DNA of 63,055 bases from Parabacteroides sp. PH5-46. GTDB lineage: Bacteria > Bacteroidota > Bacteroidia > Bacteroidales > Tannerellaceae. The notes beneath the pieces are model-generated. The model was not told the DNA's origin and made no database searches. It was given only the letters and a program-made list of their open reading frames with translations. Shown here piece after piece: positions 25,449 through 34,992 of the stretch (position 1 is the stretch's first letter; each line of letters opens with the position of its first letter). The stretch lies in contig NZ_JARXXA010000022.1 in NCBI RefSeq assembly GCF_029892785.1, forward strand, positions 1-63,055. The letters run 5' to 3'. A program made the translations under genes and the position numbers.

Positions 25449-26870
25449 TTATTCAAATGCCCCCATGCGAAGTGCATTCACTTCTCTTTCGTTCAGATAA
25501 CGCCATTTGCCACGAGGCAAATTCTTCTTAGTCAGACCGGCAAAGTATACGCGATCTAGTTTCATCACGTGATAACCCAGTGATTCAAAAATACGACGTA
25601 CGATGCGGTTGCGCCCAGAGTGTATTTCAATCCCAACCTGACTCTTATCTTCTTCACTTGCATAACTGATAGCATCAGCATGGATCTCGCCATCTTCCAG
25701 GTCAAGACCATTTGCTATCTTCTCCATATCTTCAATAGCTACATTCTTATCCAGCCATACATGATATATTTTCTTTTTCTTGTATGAAGGATGTGTTAGT
25801 TTTGAAGCCAGGTCGCCATCATTCGTAAGAAGCAAGACTCCTGTTGTATTACGGTCAAGGCGTCCTACCGGATAAATACGTTCCTGACAGGCATTTCTAA
25901 CTAAATCCATAACGGTTTTACGTTCTTTCGGATCGTCGGAAGTTGTCACTGTATTCTTCGGTTTATTCAATACGATATAGAGTTTACTTTCTATCTGCAC
26001 CACACGTTCGTTGAACATCACTTCATCCTGACGCGTAATTTTAGTACCCAATTCAGCAACTACTTCTCCGTTTACCTTAACTGCACCATTCTGGATGAAT
26101 TCGTCAGCCTCTCTACGTGAGCAAACACCTGCATTAGACAGGAATTTGTTCAAACGAATCGGTTCATTCGGATCCGTAAGTACTTCTTTGTACTTCAACT
26201 GTTTTTGTACACTGTACTTCGCATTCGGATTGTAATCGGAGGTTCTCCGTCTTGGTTGTTGCGGACGACCATAGCCACCGCCTCCACGGTTGTTACCATA
26301 AGACGGTCTTCCGCCGCCTCCACGATTATCATACTGACTTGGTCTTGCATCACCTACACGAGGACGTCTTTTCTTCAAACCTTCACCCGGCATTCCGTCT
26401 CCCGAAGGAGTTGCAGAGTATGCCCTTGCAGGTCTGTCGTCATATCCACCCTGCTGGCGTGGACGAGAATACTGGCGTTGATCATTACCATAAGGACGGT
26501 CGTAACCACCACCGCCACCATAAGATGAACGGTTGTTGTTTCCATATGATGGTCTGCCTCCGTAACCTCCGTCACGATTTGAGCTACCATAGCCACGGTT
26601 TCCATCGCGGTTATCATAGCGGGGACGGGGTTGGCGATCGCCATAAGAACGATTGTCACCATAAGAGCGATTGTCATCATAAGATCGGTTATATCCGCCA
26701 CGGTCATCCTGCCGGTTGTATGATCTTCGTTCATAGTTTCCATCAGGTCTATTATTATATCCCTGATTGTAAGGTCTTCTATCACCTTCCTGGTCTGTGT
26801 TTTCCCTTCGGATACTTGGTATCACTTTTCTGGGGCGCGGTTGAGATTCATCTCTTTCTTCTGTGCTCAT
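25449..26870 (-). CDS. RluB-like pseudouridine synthase with long RGG/YN-rich N-terminus
   Basis: A 473-aa protein. The first 215 or so residues are low-complexity, rich in R, G, Y, N and D, with many short repeats such as YDNRGGGG, SYGDNRSYGD and GGYGRP. After this come an S4 RNA-binding domain (IRLNKFLSNAGVCSRREADEFI) and an RsuA/RluB catalytic domain with the active Asp in PVGRLDRNTTGVLLLTNDG, ending with GRNRIVRRIFESLGY. It should make a pseudouridine in 23S rRNA (RluB site likely, RluE/F possible). The disordered arm resembles RNA-binding RGG tails and may drive RNA or condensate interactions. That role is an inference. Confidence 0.88.
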   Translation of the reverse strand: MSTEERDESQPRPRKVIPSIRRENTDQEGDRRPYNQGYNNRPDGNYERRSYNRQDDRGGYNRSYDDNRSYGDNRSYGDRQPRPRYDNRDGNRGYGSSNRDGGYGGRPSYGNNNRSSYGGGGGYDRPYGNDQRQYSRPRQQGGYDDRPARAYSATPSGDGMPGEGLKKRRPRVGDARPSQYDNRGGGGRPSYGNNRGGGGYGRPQQPRRRTSDYNPNAKYSVQKQLKYKEVLTDPNEPIRLNKFLSNAGVCSRREADEFIQNGAVKVNGEVVAELGTKITRQDEVMFNERVVQIESKLYIVLNKPKNTVTTSDDPKERKTVMDLVRNACQERIYPVGRLDRNTTGVLLLTNDGDLASKLTHPSYKKKKIYHVWLDKNVAIEDMEKIANGLDLEDGEIHADAISYASEEDKSQVGIEIHSGRNRIVRRIFESLGYHVMKLDRVYFAGLTKKNLPRGKWRYLNEREVNALRMGAFE

Positions 26871-26933
26871 TTGTTACAAATTAAATAATAAATTAACATA
26901 ACTGAAGCCTCACGGCTTCCTCTTTATTTAACA

Positions 26934-28277
26934 CTATATACCTGTATAAGTATGTGGCGATATCGCCTTTAATTCTACCTTTACTCTATCATTTACGTTT
27001 AAATTATCAATAAAGTTATTAATCGATTTTTCCGTTATCTCTTCGTTTGTCCTGGTCAAAGCTTTCAGGGCTTCATAAGGCTTCGGATATCCTTCACGTC
27101 TTAAAATGGTTTGTATCCCTTCGGCCACTACGGCCCAACATTGATCCAAGTCTTTATATAATGCTTCTTTATTTAATAACAATTTCCCCAGGCCTTTTGT
27201 TAAACTCTTGAACGATATTTCAATATGAGCCATAGGAACTCCTATATTTCTTAACACTGTAGAATCTGTCAAATCTCTTTGCAAACGAGAAACCGGCAAC
27301 TTGACTGCCAGGTGTTCTAATATTGCATTAGCTATTCCCAAATTACCTTCCGCATTCTCGAAATCTATCGGATTTACTTTGTGCGGCATTGCAGATGAAC
27401 CTACTTCTCCTTCTTTAATCTTCTGTTTGAAGTATTCCATAGAGATATACTGCCAGAAATCACGACTCAGATCTATCAGAATCGTATTAATACGTTTCAA
27501 AGCATCAAAAATAGCTGCCAAGTTGTCGTAATTTGATATTTGAGTAGTATATTCTTCGCGAGATAAACCTAATATGTTATTAACAAAATTATTCCCAAAA
27601 GCTTTCCAGTCATAGGCGGAATAAGCTACGTTGTGTGCATTGAAATTACCCGTTGCTCCACCAAATTTGGCTGATACGGGTATGGTTTTCAATAAACTCA
27701 ACTGTTGCTCTAAGCGATAGACAAACACTTTAATTTCTTTTCCCAAACGAGTAGGAGAAGCCGGTTGTCCATGCGTACGCGCCAGCATGGGTATATCTTT
27801 CCAATCTTCGGCATATTTATCCAACAGGCTTATCAATTTCTCTATGCCCGGATAATAGACCTCATGCAGAGCGTCTTTTAAAGACAAAGGTATAGAGGTA
27901 TTATTTATATCCTGCGAAGTAAGTCCGAAGTGAATGAATTCCTTGTACTCTTGTAAAGACAGTTGGTCAAATTTTTCTTTTAAAAAATACTCAACAGCTT
28001 TCACATCATGATTAGTTACCTCCTCGATTTCTTTTATTTGCAAAGCATCGGCCGGAGTAAAATCACGATACACAGACTGGAGCGCCTCTTTATTCTCTTT
28101 CGTTAACAGGGGTTTCAGCTGTGGCAGGAAATCTGCAAGAGCAATAAAGTACTCGATTTCAACCTGCACCCTGTATTTTATCAGAGCATATTCCGAAAAG
28201 TAAGACGCCAGTTCCTCTGTTTTATTCCTATATCTACCATCTACAGGCGAAAGGGCTGTTAGTGTCGACAACATCAT
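26934..28277 (-). CDS. purB: Adenylosuccinate lyase
   Basis: A 447-aa enzyme acting twice in purine synthesis (SAICAR to AICAR, and adenylosuccinate to AMP). Family signatures are TNHDVKAVEYFLKE, GLTSQDINNTS, RTHGQPASPT and the flexible-loop signature SSAMPHKVNPIDFENAEG. It resembles the E. coli PurB type in length and layout. A second ATG at 28274 is equally possible. Upstream, a minus-strand TAACTTTG box at 28299-28306 suggests its own promoter. Confidence 0.95.
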   Translation of the reverse strand: MMLSTLTALSPVDGRYRNKTEELASYFSEYALIKYRVQVEIEYFIALADFLPQLKPLLTKENKEALQSVYRDFTPADALQIKEIEEVTNHDVKAVEYFLKEKFDQLSLQEYKEFIHFGLTSQDINNTSIPLSLKDALHEVYYPGIEKLISLLDKYAEDWKDIPMLARTHGQPASPTRLGKEIKVFVYRLEQQLSLLKTIPVSAKFGGATGNFNAHNVAYSAYDWKAFGNNFVNNILGLSREEYTTQISNYDNLAAIFDALKRINTILIDLSRDFWQYISMEYFKQKIKEGEVGSSAMPHKVNPIDFENAEGNLGIANAILEHLAVKLPVSRLQRDLTDSTVLRNIGVPMAHIEISFKSLTKGLGKLLLNKEALYKDLDQCWAVVAEGIQTILRREGYPKPYEALKALTRTNEEITEKSINNFIDNLNVNDRVKVELKAISPHTYTGI

Positions 28278-28298
28278 ATTATTTTCCTAATAGGAGTG

Positions 28299-28306
28299 CA
28301 AAGTTA
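28299..28306 (-). promoter_or_regulatory. -7 box (TAACTTTG) for purB
   Basis: The minus strand reads TAACTTTG, matching TAnnTTTG, 22 bp upstream of the purB start. Confidence 0.5.
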
Positions 28307-28388
28307 ATGTTTTTATCTGAATTAAAAGCAATCACTTCGTATTTAATCAATTAAAAAACAATAAATATAAAAAGAGAGGCACTATTCA

Positions 28389-29237
28389 TTAATTATTCAA
28401 GTGTATATCTACGCTAAAAGAATCCGCAAGTTCAAAATTACCCGGTAGGGAGGCCGGCAATAAAAGTTCGAGAACAGGGATATTTACTAGCTCCCGAACT
28501 TTCCCGTCTTCCTGTTCGTTTTCGGTAATAATCAAACGAGAATTTGAATTATCATTGGAGAGCAAAAGAACAAAATTCACCATATATTCACCCTCATCAC
28601 TAATCCCTGTACGGGGATGGTATACCAATTCTTCCGAACGTAAAATGGTATTATTAAACGTATATCCTCTGTCGAAAGAGGTAATCTTACATCCATACGG
28701 CATTTTATCCGGGCTTTCAACTGTTGAATTAACAGCTGTTATATGAATTGATTTCGTTTTCTTAACCATATCAATAGAAAATTCATTTGAGCTTGCCGGC
28801 AAAACTTCAACATTAAACGACGAACCATAAAACAAATGAGGCAGACAATCGGATACTACATTTCCCTGACACTTTATCGAAAGATGGCAATCTTCTATAT
28901 TCGTTACACCTTTTTCTAAAGCACAAAGGGAATAAGAATCTGTTAGATTACCCCAGACTACAAAACTATACACACCCGGCTCAAGATCCAGGTCTATTAC
29001 ATTTTTATTCCGAAGCTCGCTTACATTTAAATAATACTCATCCTCCAGTCGACCGGCCGAGTTAAATATATACAGATTCACTTTATCAACTTCTGAAGCG
29101 AAGTTATCAGAACCATCTATGCTTTTGGAATATTGAAAACTGAGGCTTACGGTATTCTCTGTTTCATCTTGCGTATTACATGAAAAACACATAAAAACGA
29201 ATAATAACACGACTAAACGATAAATAAATAATTTCAT
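28389..29237 (-). CDS. Mfa2/FimB-type fimbrial anchor lipoprotein, lone copy
   Basis: A 282-aa lipoprotein (FMCFSC lipobox) of the Mfa2/FimB family. Family-like segments are VDKVNLYIFNSAGRLEDEYYL, GVYSFVVWGNL and LLLPASLPGNFELADSFSVDIHLNN. In Porphyromonas, Mfa2 and FimB anchor the pilus to the outer membrane and limit its length. It is the same family as the gene at 38802-39770 but sits alone, beyond the AraC gene that ends the right-hand operon. A long gap with repeated motifs precedes it, so it may be controlled separately. Confidence 0.85.
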   Translation of the reverse strand: MKLFIYRLVVLLFVFMCFSCNTQDETENTVSLSFQYSKSIDGSDNFASEVDKVNLYIFNSAGRLEDEYYLNVSELRNKNVIDLDLEPGVYSFVVWGNLTDSYSLCALEKGVTNIEDCHLSIKCQGNVVSDCLPHLFYGSSFNVEVLPASSNEFSIDMVKKTKSIHITAVNSTVESPDKMPYGCKITSFDRGYTFNNTILRSEELVYHPRTGISDEGEYMVNFVLLLSNDNSNSRLIITENEQEDGKVRELVNIPVLELLLPASLPGNFELADSFSVDIHLNN

Positions 29238-29468
29238 TGTTATTCAGGATAATTAGTTAAACAAACACTTAGCTTTATGTCTTTTGTAAAAAACATCTGC
29301 AATAATAGTAAATATTACCGACCAAAAAAAATATTTAGACTTAAATAACAGTAGTACGGTATTTTTCAGCATGTTAAAAAAGGACCTTATTGTATTTTTC
29401 TCATCCATATACCTTCTTTACAAAGAAGATTATACTTTATTATCTATCAGATAATTACAGAGGAGTAA
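29238..29468. other. A+T-rich upstream gap of the lone Mfa2-like gene
   Basis: This part of the 464-bp gap holds no gene I can support. It is A+T-rich, with no TAnnTTTG box placed convincingly. The rest of the gap holds the repeat array and the hairpin/terminator element annotated separately. Confidence 0.5.
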
Positions 29469-29554
29469 AAAACGCACGTATGCATTCTTCCAATCGCATG
29501 CATGCGTTTTCCGGATTGCACCCATGCGTTTTGTAAAATGTACGCATGCGTTTT
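29469..29554. repeat. 22-bp-period motif array (GCATGCGTTTT type)
   Basis: Three direct copies of a 15-bp unit lie at 29496-29510 (GCATGCATGCGTTTT), 29518-29532 (GCACCCATGCGTTTT) and 29540-29554 (GTACGCATGCGTTTT), exactly 22 bp apart. A fourth, inverted copy (GCATACGTGCGTTTT on the minus strand) lies at 29469-29483. The even two-turn spacing places all direct copies on one DNA face, as expected for a regulator-binding array. It lies 230-320 bp upstream of the Mfa2-like gene. Confidence 0.75.
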
Positions 29555-29601
29555 AAAACACTCAATAGTTATTGTTTTGTGTAGCTAAATTGGGTAATAA
29601 C

Positions 29602-29684
29602 GAAAAAGGGATACCTTCACAGGCCTCCCTTCTCATAGACTAACCTTAAGTTAACTTGGTGCTAACTTAAGAAAGATAAGATAT
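29602..29684 (-). terminator. Tandem hairpin and terminator, copy 2
   Basis: On the minus strand this repeats the element at 10241-10331. CTTAAGTTA/TAACTTAAG (29663-29671 and 29645-29653) is followed by GAGAAGGGA...CCT-GTGA-AGG...TCCC and a T-run. Most positions agree, including both hairpin loops. It follows the AraC gene stop. Confidence 0.8.
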
Positions 29685-29701
29685 TTTCAGTTTCTTTATT
29701 T

Positions 29702-30550
29702 TTATTGGTTTAGTTTTCTACGTAAATGACGTGGCGAATCTTTAAAGTATTCCTTACAAAAACGGATGAAATGCGCCTGGTACTTAAATCCCATCTTTTG
29801 GTAGATGCATTCCATTGATTTTGACGTATCACGTAAACTAAAAAGAATATGCTTTGCTTTTTGATCAAGTAGCCATTGATAAGGAGGAATCCCAAACTCT
29901 TCTTTGAATTTACGGGAGAAGATTCTTTTCTCCATATCAGATGTATGGGCCAATTCTTCCACGTTGTTTGCTTTCCTGTAATTCTTCAAAATATGTAATC
30001 TGAAGTGAGGAGACTTTCCTATCAGCGGGTGAAAAAAAGAAGCTACTTCCTTATCTGTGTAAAAATATTTCAGGATAAGGAACAATTCCTTTTGTTTCAA
30101 TTCCAGTAAAAGTTTTTCATTTATTTCAAAATCATGATCGTACGTTTGTAATAGACGAAAGAAATGAGCAAAAGGACTCTTAATAGTAAGCGGGGCAAAA
30201 CTGTACGGGATAGAAGAACTAATACGCAACAATTTATTCAAATAAGTATAATCAGAACTATACGGTACATTTTCGAATGTAACAAACATGACACGTACAT
30301 CTGATAATGATTTACATATTACATCTGCAGCTATGGGAATAAAAACGAATTCGTCTTTTTTTAGTGATACGATTGATTCGTTACAATTCACTGTCATAGA
30401 GCCTTCAAGTAAGAAAATAATATGGTTATAATCTCCGCTCCCGGCTGTAAAAGTCAGCCCTTCTCCTACTTCCCTATACTTGAATCCTGTTTGAGAAGGA
30501 TGTGTTCCTAGCAGAGGCGATTCTGCAATATATGATTGAAAACTACTCAT
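29702..30550 (-). CDS. AraC-family regulator ending the right fimbrial operon
   Basis: A 282-aa protein parallel to the regulator at 9371-10234. The sensor half includes YNHIIFLLEGSMTVNCN and EFVFIPIAADVICKS. The C-terminal AraC domain includes FSRKFKEEFGIPPYQWLLDQKA and FKYQAHFIRFCKEYFKDSPRHL. It starts 14 bp after the propeller gene, the same gap as in the left copy, so it is probably the last gene of the operon and may feed back on it. Confidence 0.88.
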   Translation of the reverse strand: MSSFQSYIAESPLLGTHPSQTGFKYREVGEGLTFTAGSGDYNHIIFLLEGSMTVNCNESIVSLKKDEFVFIPIAADVICKSLSDVRVMFVTFENVPYSSDYTYLNKLLRISSSIPYSFAPLTIKSPFAHFFRLLQTYDHDFEINEKLLLELKQKELFLILKYFYTDKEVASFFHPLIGKSPHFRLHILKNYRKANNVEELAHTSDMEKRIFSRKFKEEFGIPPYQWLLDQKAKHILFSLRDTSKSMECIYQKMGFKYQAHFIRFCKEYFKDSPRHLRRKLNQ

Positions 30551-30564
30551 ATTTAACTATTTAC

Positions 30565-32244
30565 TTATTTACCAACTATTCCTCTTATATGTGGATTAAC
30601 CGGAATACTACAATCACTTACATTGACTGTAAGCGTTTGTCGCAGATCAGTTATTTCACTAGCTCCATTATAAAACTTAACAGTTATCGTATAGCTTCCT
30701 GGTGTTGAATATTTTATATTAGAATACTCTTGTATAGCACCCTGGCTAACATTCGTATTCGGAGATTCATTGGCTCTTCCGTCACCAAAATTCCAAACAG
30801 TATGTGTTATATTAGTAGCTGCTCCCCCTCTTGAAACTGTTAATCTATAACTTCTCGGAACATCGGCACAAATATCTGTTTCTCCTGTTATATCTGCCGA
30901 AAACCAGGATGGAGAAAAAGAAGGCAAGCCCACATGTCCACCTGTTCCAGTGAGAAGAAAACTGTAAAGTTTATAAATTTTTAATGTTTTATTTGCACTC
31001 GTTCCAGGCGATTCGGGGTTGGTTATCAACAATATGTGCCTCGTTATCGCACCTGCCAACCTAGTAACTTCCACACTTGATCCCGCCGTAGCAGGTGTTT
31101 CAATATAATAATAAGTCAGATAAAGATATCCATCCGGTCCCATTTGAACACCACCCACTCCTATATAGCTTCCACTATTACCTTCTCTTATTCGCTGACC
31201 ATAAAGAGGTCCTGTGCCAGGATTAATTTTGAGTGCTTCGAAATCAAACACATATAGACTTGGGGGAGCTGTCATATATAAATACTTACCCGACTGAGAA
31301 AATTCAGCCCTACTAGGACTACCTTGACCGCCAGGAAGAGACCACAAGTTTATATTAGAAAATAGTCCCGTCGCACTATCAAAATCTCCAAAAATAAGGC
31401 TCGTGCCTGCAGCTCCTGCTCCAGCACCACACCAAACAAAAGAATCCCCCTTAGGAGAAAATTTAAATGCTCCTCCAACCGTAGGGTCAACACCAATGCC
31501 CCAACCTGTATCTATATTCACAAACGTTTTTACCGGAGTAGATGTATGAATACCATCTTTCGTAACCAGCCAGGCATTAAAACAGGTTGCCCCGCTAACC
31601 CCATGTCCTGGAGCTACAATCCAGAAATCCCGTTTGTTTTTATGAGCAATTACATTTAGACTCTCACCTAAGATTCCACTATGCCCTGTTAATGGTATGT
31701 TTTTTATTGGCTGATTATTACTATCTGTAACAACACGTCCTCCATTTTGCATATCTATAACAGTATATCTTACAGATGTAGTAGTTGACAGCAAGGGTAT
31801 AGATAAGGCAATAAATTTACCAGCATTAGCTGATCCCGGAAAAGGCAATACCACACCAGACTGATTGGAAGAATGATGACCTGAAAGCTCTGTAACCGTA
31901 GACAGGTTTTGAGGGAAATGTATCTTCATCCCATCCGAATAAACCATAAACTGTCCGGTTTGAGGATCTGATAAAGCAAAACAGCCTTCGTATGTAGTAA
32001 TATCTGTCTTTATTGGCTTAGGTATAGATAATGAATTTATTTCATTAGTAGGAGTACTGGCAAAAGCCTCAGTAATAAAATTAAATTTATATACCGCCAT
32101 CCCGGTCATTGATGCTGGTGTAGTAGGCGTGTTCCAACTCAACCCTGCATTGTACCCAAACGCCCAGTTATAAGCCTCTTTTTGTGCCTGAATGCCTACA
32201 CATAGAAAGACAAACAGAGCTATTAATACAATTCTTTTTATCAT
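30565..32244 (-). CDS. Beta-propeller-like protein with PKD domain
   Basis: A 559-aa exported protein (signal ending near GIQAQ). The head shows GYNAGLSWNTP, EGCFALSDPQTGQFMVYSDG, QSGVVLPFPGS, AHKNKRDFWIVAPGHG and FSQSGKYLYM. The C-terminal PKD-like domain has HTVWNFGDGRA and GSYTITVKFYNGA. The tail CSIPVNPHIRGIVGK matches those of both left paralogues. It begins 4 bp after its small VTIG-type partner gene. Likely an extracellular part of the pilus accessory module. Ligand unknown. Confidence 0.76.
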   Translation of the reverse strand: MIKRIVLIALFVFLCVGIQAQKEAYNWAFGYNAGLSWNTPTTPASMTGMAVYKFNFITEAFASTPTNEINSLSIPKPIKTDITTYEGCFALSDPQTGQFMVYSDGMKIHFPQNLSTVTELSGHHSSNQSGVVLPFPGSANAGKFIALSIPLLSTTTSVRYTVIDMQNGGRVVTDSNNQPIKNIPLTGHSGILGESLNVIAHKNKRDFWIVAPGHGVSGATCFNAWLVTKDGIHTSTPVKTFVNIDTGWGIGVDPTVGGAFKFSPKGDSFVWCGAGAGAAGTSLIFGDFDSATGLFSNINLWSLPGGQGSPSRAEFSQSGKYLYMTAPPSLYVFDFEALKINPGTGPLYGQRIREGNSGSYIGVGGVQMGPDGYLYLTYYYIETPATAGSSVEVTRLAGAITRHILLITNPESPGTSANKTLKIYKLYSFLLTGTGGHVGLPSFSPSWFSADITGETDICADVPRSYRLTVSRGGAATNITHTVWNFGDGRANESPNTNVSQGAIQEYSNIKYSTPGSYTITVKFYNGASEITDLRQTLTVNVSDCSIPVNPHIRGIVGK

Positions 32245-32248
32245 AGTC

Positions 32249-32941
32249 TTATGGTTTTACTACGACAATTACATTGATATATGATGAAGTAGTTGAAGGA
32301 TCATCACTATACGTGCTATAAGTTAATTTACCAGCATTCGCGCCGGTAAGCATAGTGAATGAGCTAAATAATGCAGGATCATAATAAGTTACAATAAACT
32401 CAAGTTTAGCGCGATCATATAAGGTACCTCCTATAGGATTTGTACTACCTGTACCACCATCACTACTTATCCAACTTGTTTGTCTGCTAAAGTTTTTCAC
32501 ATATACATCGTTATACATATCAATTGTTTTCTGTGCTATTGAAGGTTGAATATTAAAAGAAGGTAAATAAAAATAAGAGGGTGCCGAAGTACCGCTACTG
32601 CCACTATCTTCACCTACTTTTATCCATTTTGCTCCATTCCAAACATAAATACCATCTGATAAAGGAGATGTAGCATTTACATTATAAACAGTTGCCCCTC
32701 TGTAGTAAGTTGCAGCTACACCTGTCGAAGTACTCAACGGCTCAAGACTATTCACATTCTGTAACGATACACGTGGTAACACAATTCCTTTTGTAGAAGT
32801 ATCTGCATTATGACTTTCTCTCTCTTTCAAATCTAAAATAGCACCTGATAAAGGCTCAAGTCCAGACCCTATTGTTACCTGTGCTGATACTCTTAACACC
32901 AAAAGAGTAAAAAATGCTATTAATAATACTTTCTTTTTCAT
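32249..32941 (-). CDS. Small exported VTIG-type protein, right copy
   Basis: A 230-aa protein with a signal peptide ending near RVSAQ, then VTIGSGLEPLSGAILDLKE, KGIVLPRVSLQ, GATVYNVNATSP and SDGIYVWNGAKW. The C-terminal half contains YFYLPSFNIQPS and ends in NVIVVVKP. It is the third member of the set at 4062 and 6560, and again lies directly before a propeller/PKD gene. Function unknown; a structural partner of the next gene is inferred. Confidence 0.8.
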   Translation of the reverse strand: MKKKVLLIAFFTLLVLRVSAQVTIGSGLEPLSGAILDLKERESHNADTSTKGIVLPRVSLQNVNSLEPLSTSTGVAATYYRGATVYNVNATSPLSDGIYVWNGAKWIKVGEDSGSSGTSAPSYFYLPSFNIQPSIAQKTIDMYNDVYVKNFSRQTSWISSDGGTGSTNPIGGTLYDRAKLEFIVTYYDPALFSSFTMLTGANAGKLTYSTYSDDPSTTSSYINVIVVVKP

Positions 32942-32975
32942 ATTTATTATTTTTATTTTATTTCCTATTTTTTAC

Positions 32976-34973
32976 TTATTTATAAACCGAAAACTTAATC
33001 GCTTCATTTCTACCATTTACTTTAATCAAATAAACACCTGTTTCCAAACGTTTATTCATCTGGCAAGGAGCTATTTCCGTTATACGTGTTTGATAAAGTT
33101 GTTGCCCTTTCATATCATATACCGTAACAGTATTCCCTAAGTCTTTCTCATTCAATCCATATAAAGAAATAAAACCGGTATGATAAGAGGCATACATATG
33201 GTTACTCTTTATCTCCTCTATACTTGTAGGAATTGAACGGAAATGAAGAACAAACCGGTCCGCTCTGTCTGATGGATGAGAAGCAAATGTATAAGATGCT
33301 GTTTGGGTTAAATCTGTTTTTTTTCCTGTTTTAATATCTTCCAAAACAACCTGGCCTACAGAATATAATGTGTTCAGACGATGTGCATTCAACTCTATTT
33401 CCTGAGATTGCGATGGAGGATCAAGATACATGATGATATCCTTCTCTTCGGGTGAAATCACACTTGTAGTTAGCAGTTTGCTATCAGCAGAGCGAGTATA
33501 TATCTGATTGACTCCTCCGGTTCTGTTGAATATTTTCTCGGCATCATATTGATCTGTAGCAGCCAAACTTGCATTACTTCTGAAGACAATACAGATACGA
33601 TCGTAACCTCCTGTTTGTAAATCTTTTGTTTCGATCAACAATTCGTCAACCGGCTCATTTTCCATACTACGAAGGAATTGAGTCACACCATGTGTTCGTT
33701 TCCCTCTAGGAATAATCATATTGGTAGCCACGCCATCGTTCTTTAATACGAACATCTGCATTGGAGCAATCAGGTTTCCTCTTCCATATAAAGTTGTTGT
33801 ACTTCCTTCAGCTTGTCCCACCAAATAGCTTGTGGTAAAAGTAAAAGTGCTACCATTATCTGTACTGCTCCCTTTGCTTCCAGAAGACAGAACATAATAA
33901 TTCTTTCTGATGTTAGTAGATGTAATTCCCCAATCAGAGCGATTATCTGTTAGTAAATCAGACAAATCTAAAGGAACCAGGAATGGGTTTCCCAAATAGT
34001 TATATCCATTACTTAAAGAGACAGGAACACTTGCATTTATCAATTCTTCGCCGGAAAAGCCATCAATAGCTTTACTAGCCAGTATGGCAGCAAAAGAAGA
34101 AGGCGCTGCGTGGCGACCAAATTTGAATTTATCCTTTATAACCTGATTAAAATCCGCCTCCGGATTAGGCGATTTCCAATCAGCATGCAATGTATTTGCA
34201 TAATAACTGCTTGAATAAGGAACCAAGCCTTGTCCTAATATATAACCGGTACCCGCTTTCAGTTCTCTTAGTGGATTTGTGATCCATAAGTCTGCATTAT
34301 ACCCATTAAACAAATCTACTTCAGAAGGAACTGAGAGAAAATTGAAAAAGAAATAATCAGCATGAAGCGTTTTGAAAGGAGGGGTAAATCCTGCTAAACG
34401 CCCTTGAGACGTTACATTTCCTAAATCCAAATTCACCTGTATATTCGCCTGAGACGAACTATTTTTAATCGTTGTCGCTCCATCTTCCAGCCATAAGTGG
34501 GCTATTTTAGTTTCATTATTCGCAGCCGTTTTTGAGTCAACAACAATAGTTCCGTTATAATAAACGACATTTTTTATATTCGCCCCCATATCAGCATCTA
34601 TAGTTACGGCTTTATCTGTTATCGCTCTATTATCTATTTCTATATTTTCAGGAAACTTGATATAATTGACAGCTTTGTTTGCCGAGCCGCGAATCGTCTG
34701 TTTTTGTGCTCCTTGGAATCTAAAAGCGCCGTTGCGTGTCTGAAAAACATTCCCACTGGTTACATTATTAATAAAATCACCAGTTAATATAGTCTTACCT
34801 ACATGGTCTATTTTTGAATCGCCTCCTACCTGAAGTGCGCCACTTATATATAAACTTGCATTAGTGCTACTGCCACCTACATATACATGACCCATATTGT
34901 ATAATACCTGAGCATGCAGGAATGAAACCGACAGCAAGCACAGACCAAGTAATATTACTCTATATTTATTCAT
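32976..34973 (-). CDS. Secreted protein with type IX sorting-like C-terminus, right copy
   Basis: A 665-aa exported protein (signal ending near FLHAQ) parallel to the product at 2040-4046. Shared segments include HVGKTILTGDFINN, HADYFFFNFLSVPSE, NYLGNPFLVPLDL, MQMFVLKNDG and EKIFNRTGGVNQIYTRSAD. The C-terminus has VTVYDMKGQQLY and LETGVYLIKVNG, as in type A sorting domains. It lies between the FISUMP fimbrillin and the VTIG-type gene, exactly as in the left module. Coding sequence here is A+T-richer than in the left copy. Confidence 0.8.
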   Translation of the reverse strand: MNKYRVILLGLCLLSVSFLHAQVLYNMGHVYVGGSSTNASLYISGALQVGGDSKIDHVGKTILTGDFINNVTSGNVFQTRNGAFRFQGAQKQTIRGSANKAVNYIKFPENIEIDNRAITDKAVTIDADMGANIKNVVYYNGTIVVDSKTAANNETKIAHLWLEDGATTIKNSSSQANIQVNLDLGNVTSQGRLAGFTPPFKTLHADYFFFNFLSVPSEVDLFNGYNADLWITNPLRELKAGTGYILGQGLVPYSSSYYANTLHADWKSPNPEADFNQVIKDKFKFGRHAAPSSFAAILASKAIDGFSGEELINASVPVSLSNGYNYLGNPFLVPLDLSDLLTDNRSDWGITSTNIRKNYYVLSSGSKGSSTDNGSTFTFTTSYLVGQAEGSTTTLYGRGNLIAPMQMFVLKNDGVATNMIIPRGKRTHGVTQFLRSMENEPVDELLIETKDLQTGGYDRICIVFRSNASLAATDQYDAEKIFNRTGGVNQIYTRSADSKLLTTSVISPEEKDIIMYLDPPSQSQEIELNAHRLNTLYSVGQVVLEDIKTGKKTDLTQTASYTFASHPSDRADRFVLHFRSIPTSIEEIKSNHMYASYHTGFISLYGLNEKDLGNTVTVYDMKGQQLYQTRITEIAPCQMNKRLETGVYLIKVNGRNEAIKFSVYK

Positions 34974-34992
34974 ACTATGCTATTATGTATAA

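Noticed and set aside
26252-26884. Long plus-strand frames over the pseudouridine synthase gene
   Set aside because: They arise from the repetitive R/G/Y/N codons of the minus-strand gene and have His/Arg-rich products with no domain.
29469-29554. CRISPR array
   Set aside because: Units are 15 bp with 7-bp spacers and one inverted copy; too short for CRISPR, and no cas genes are present.
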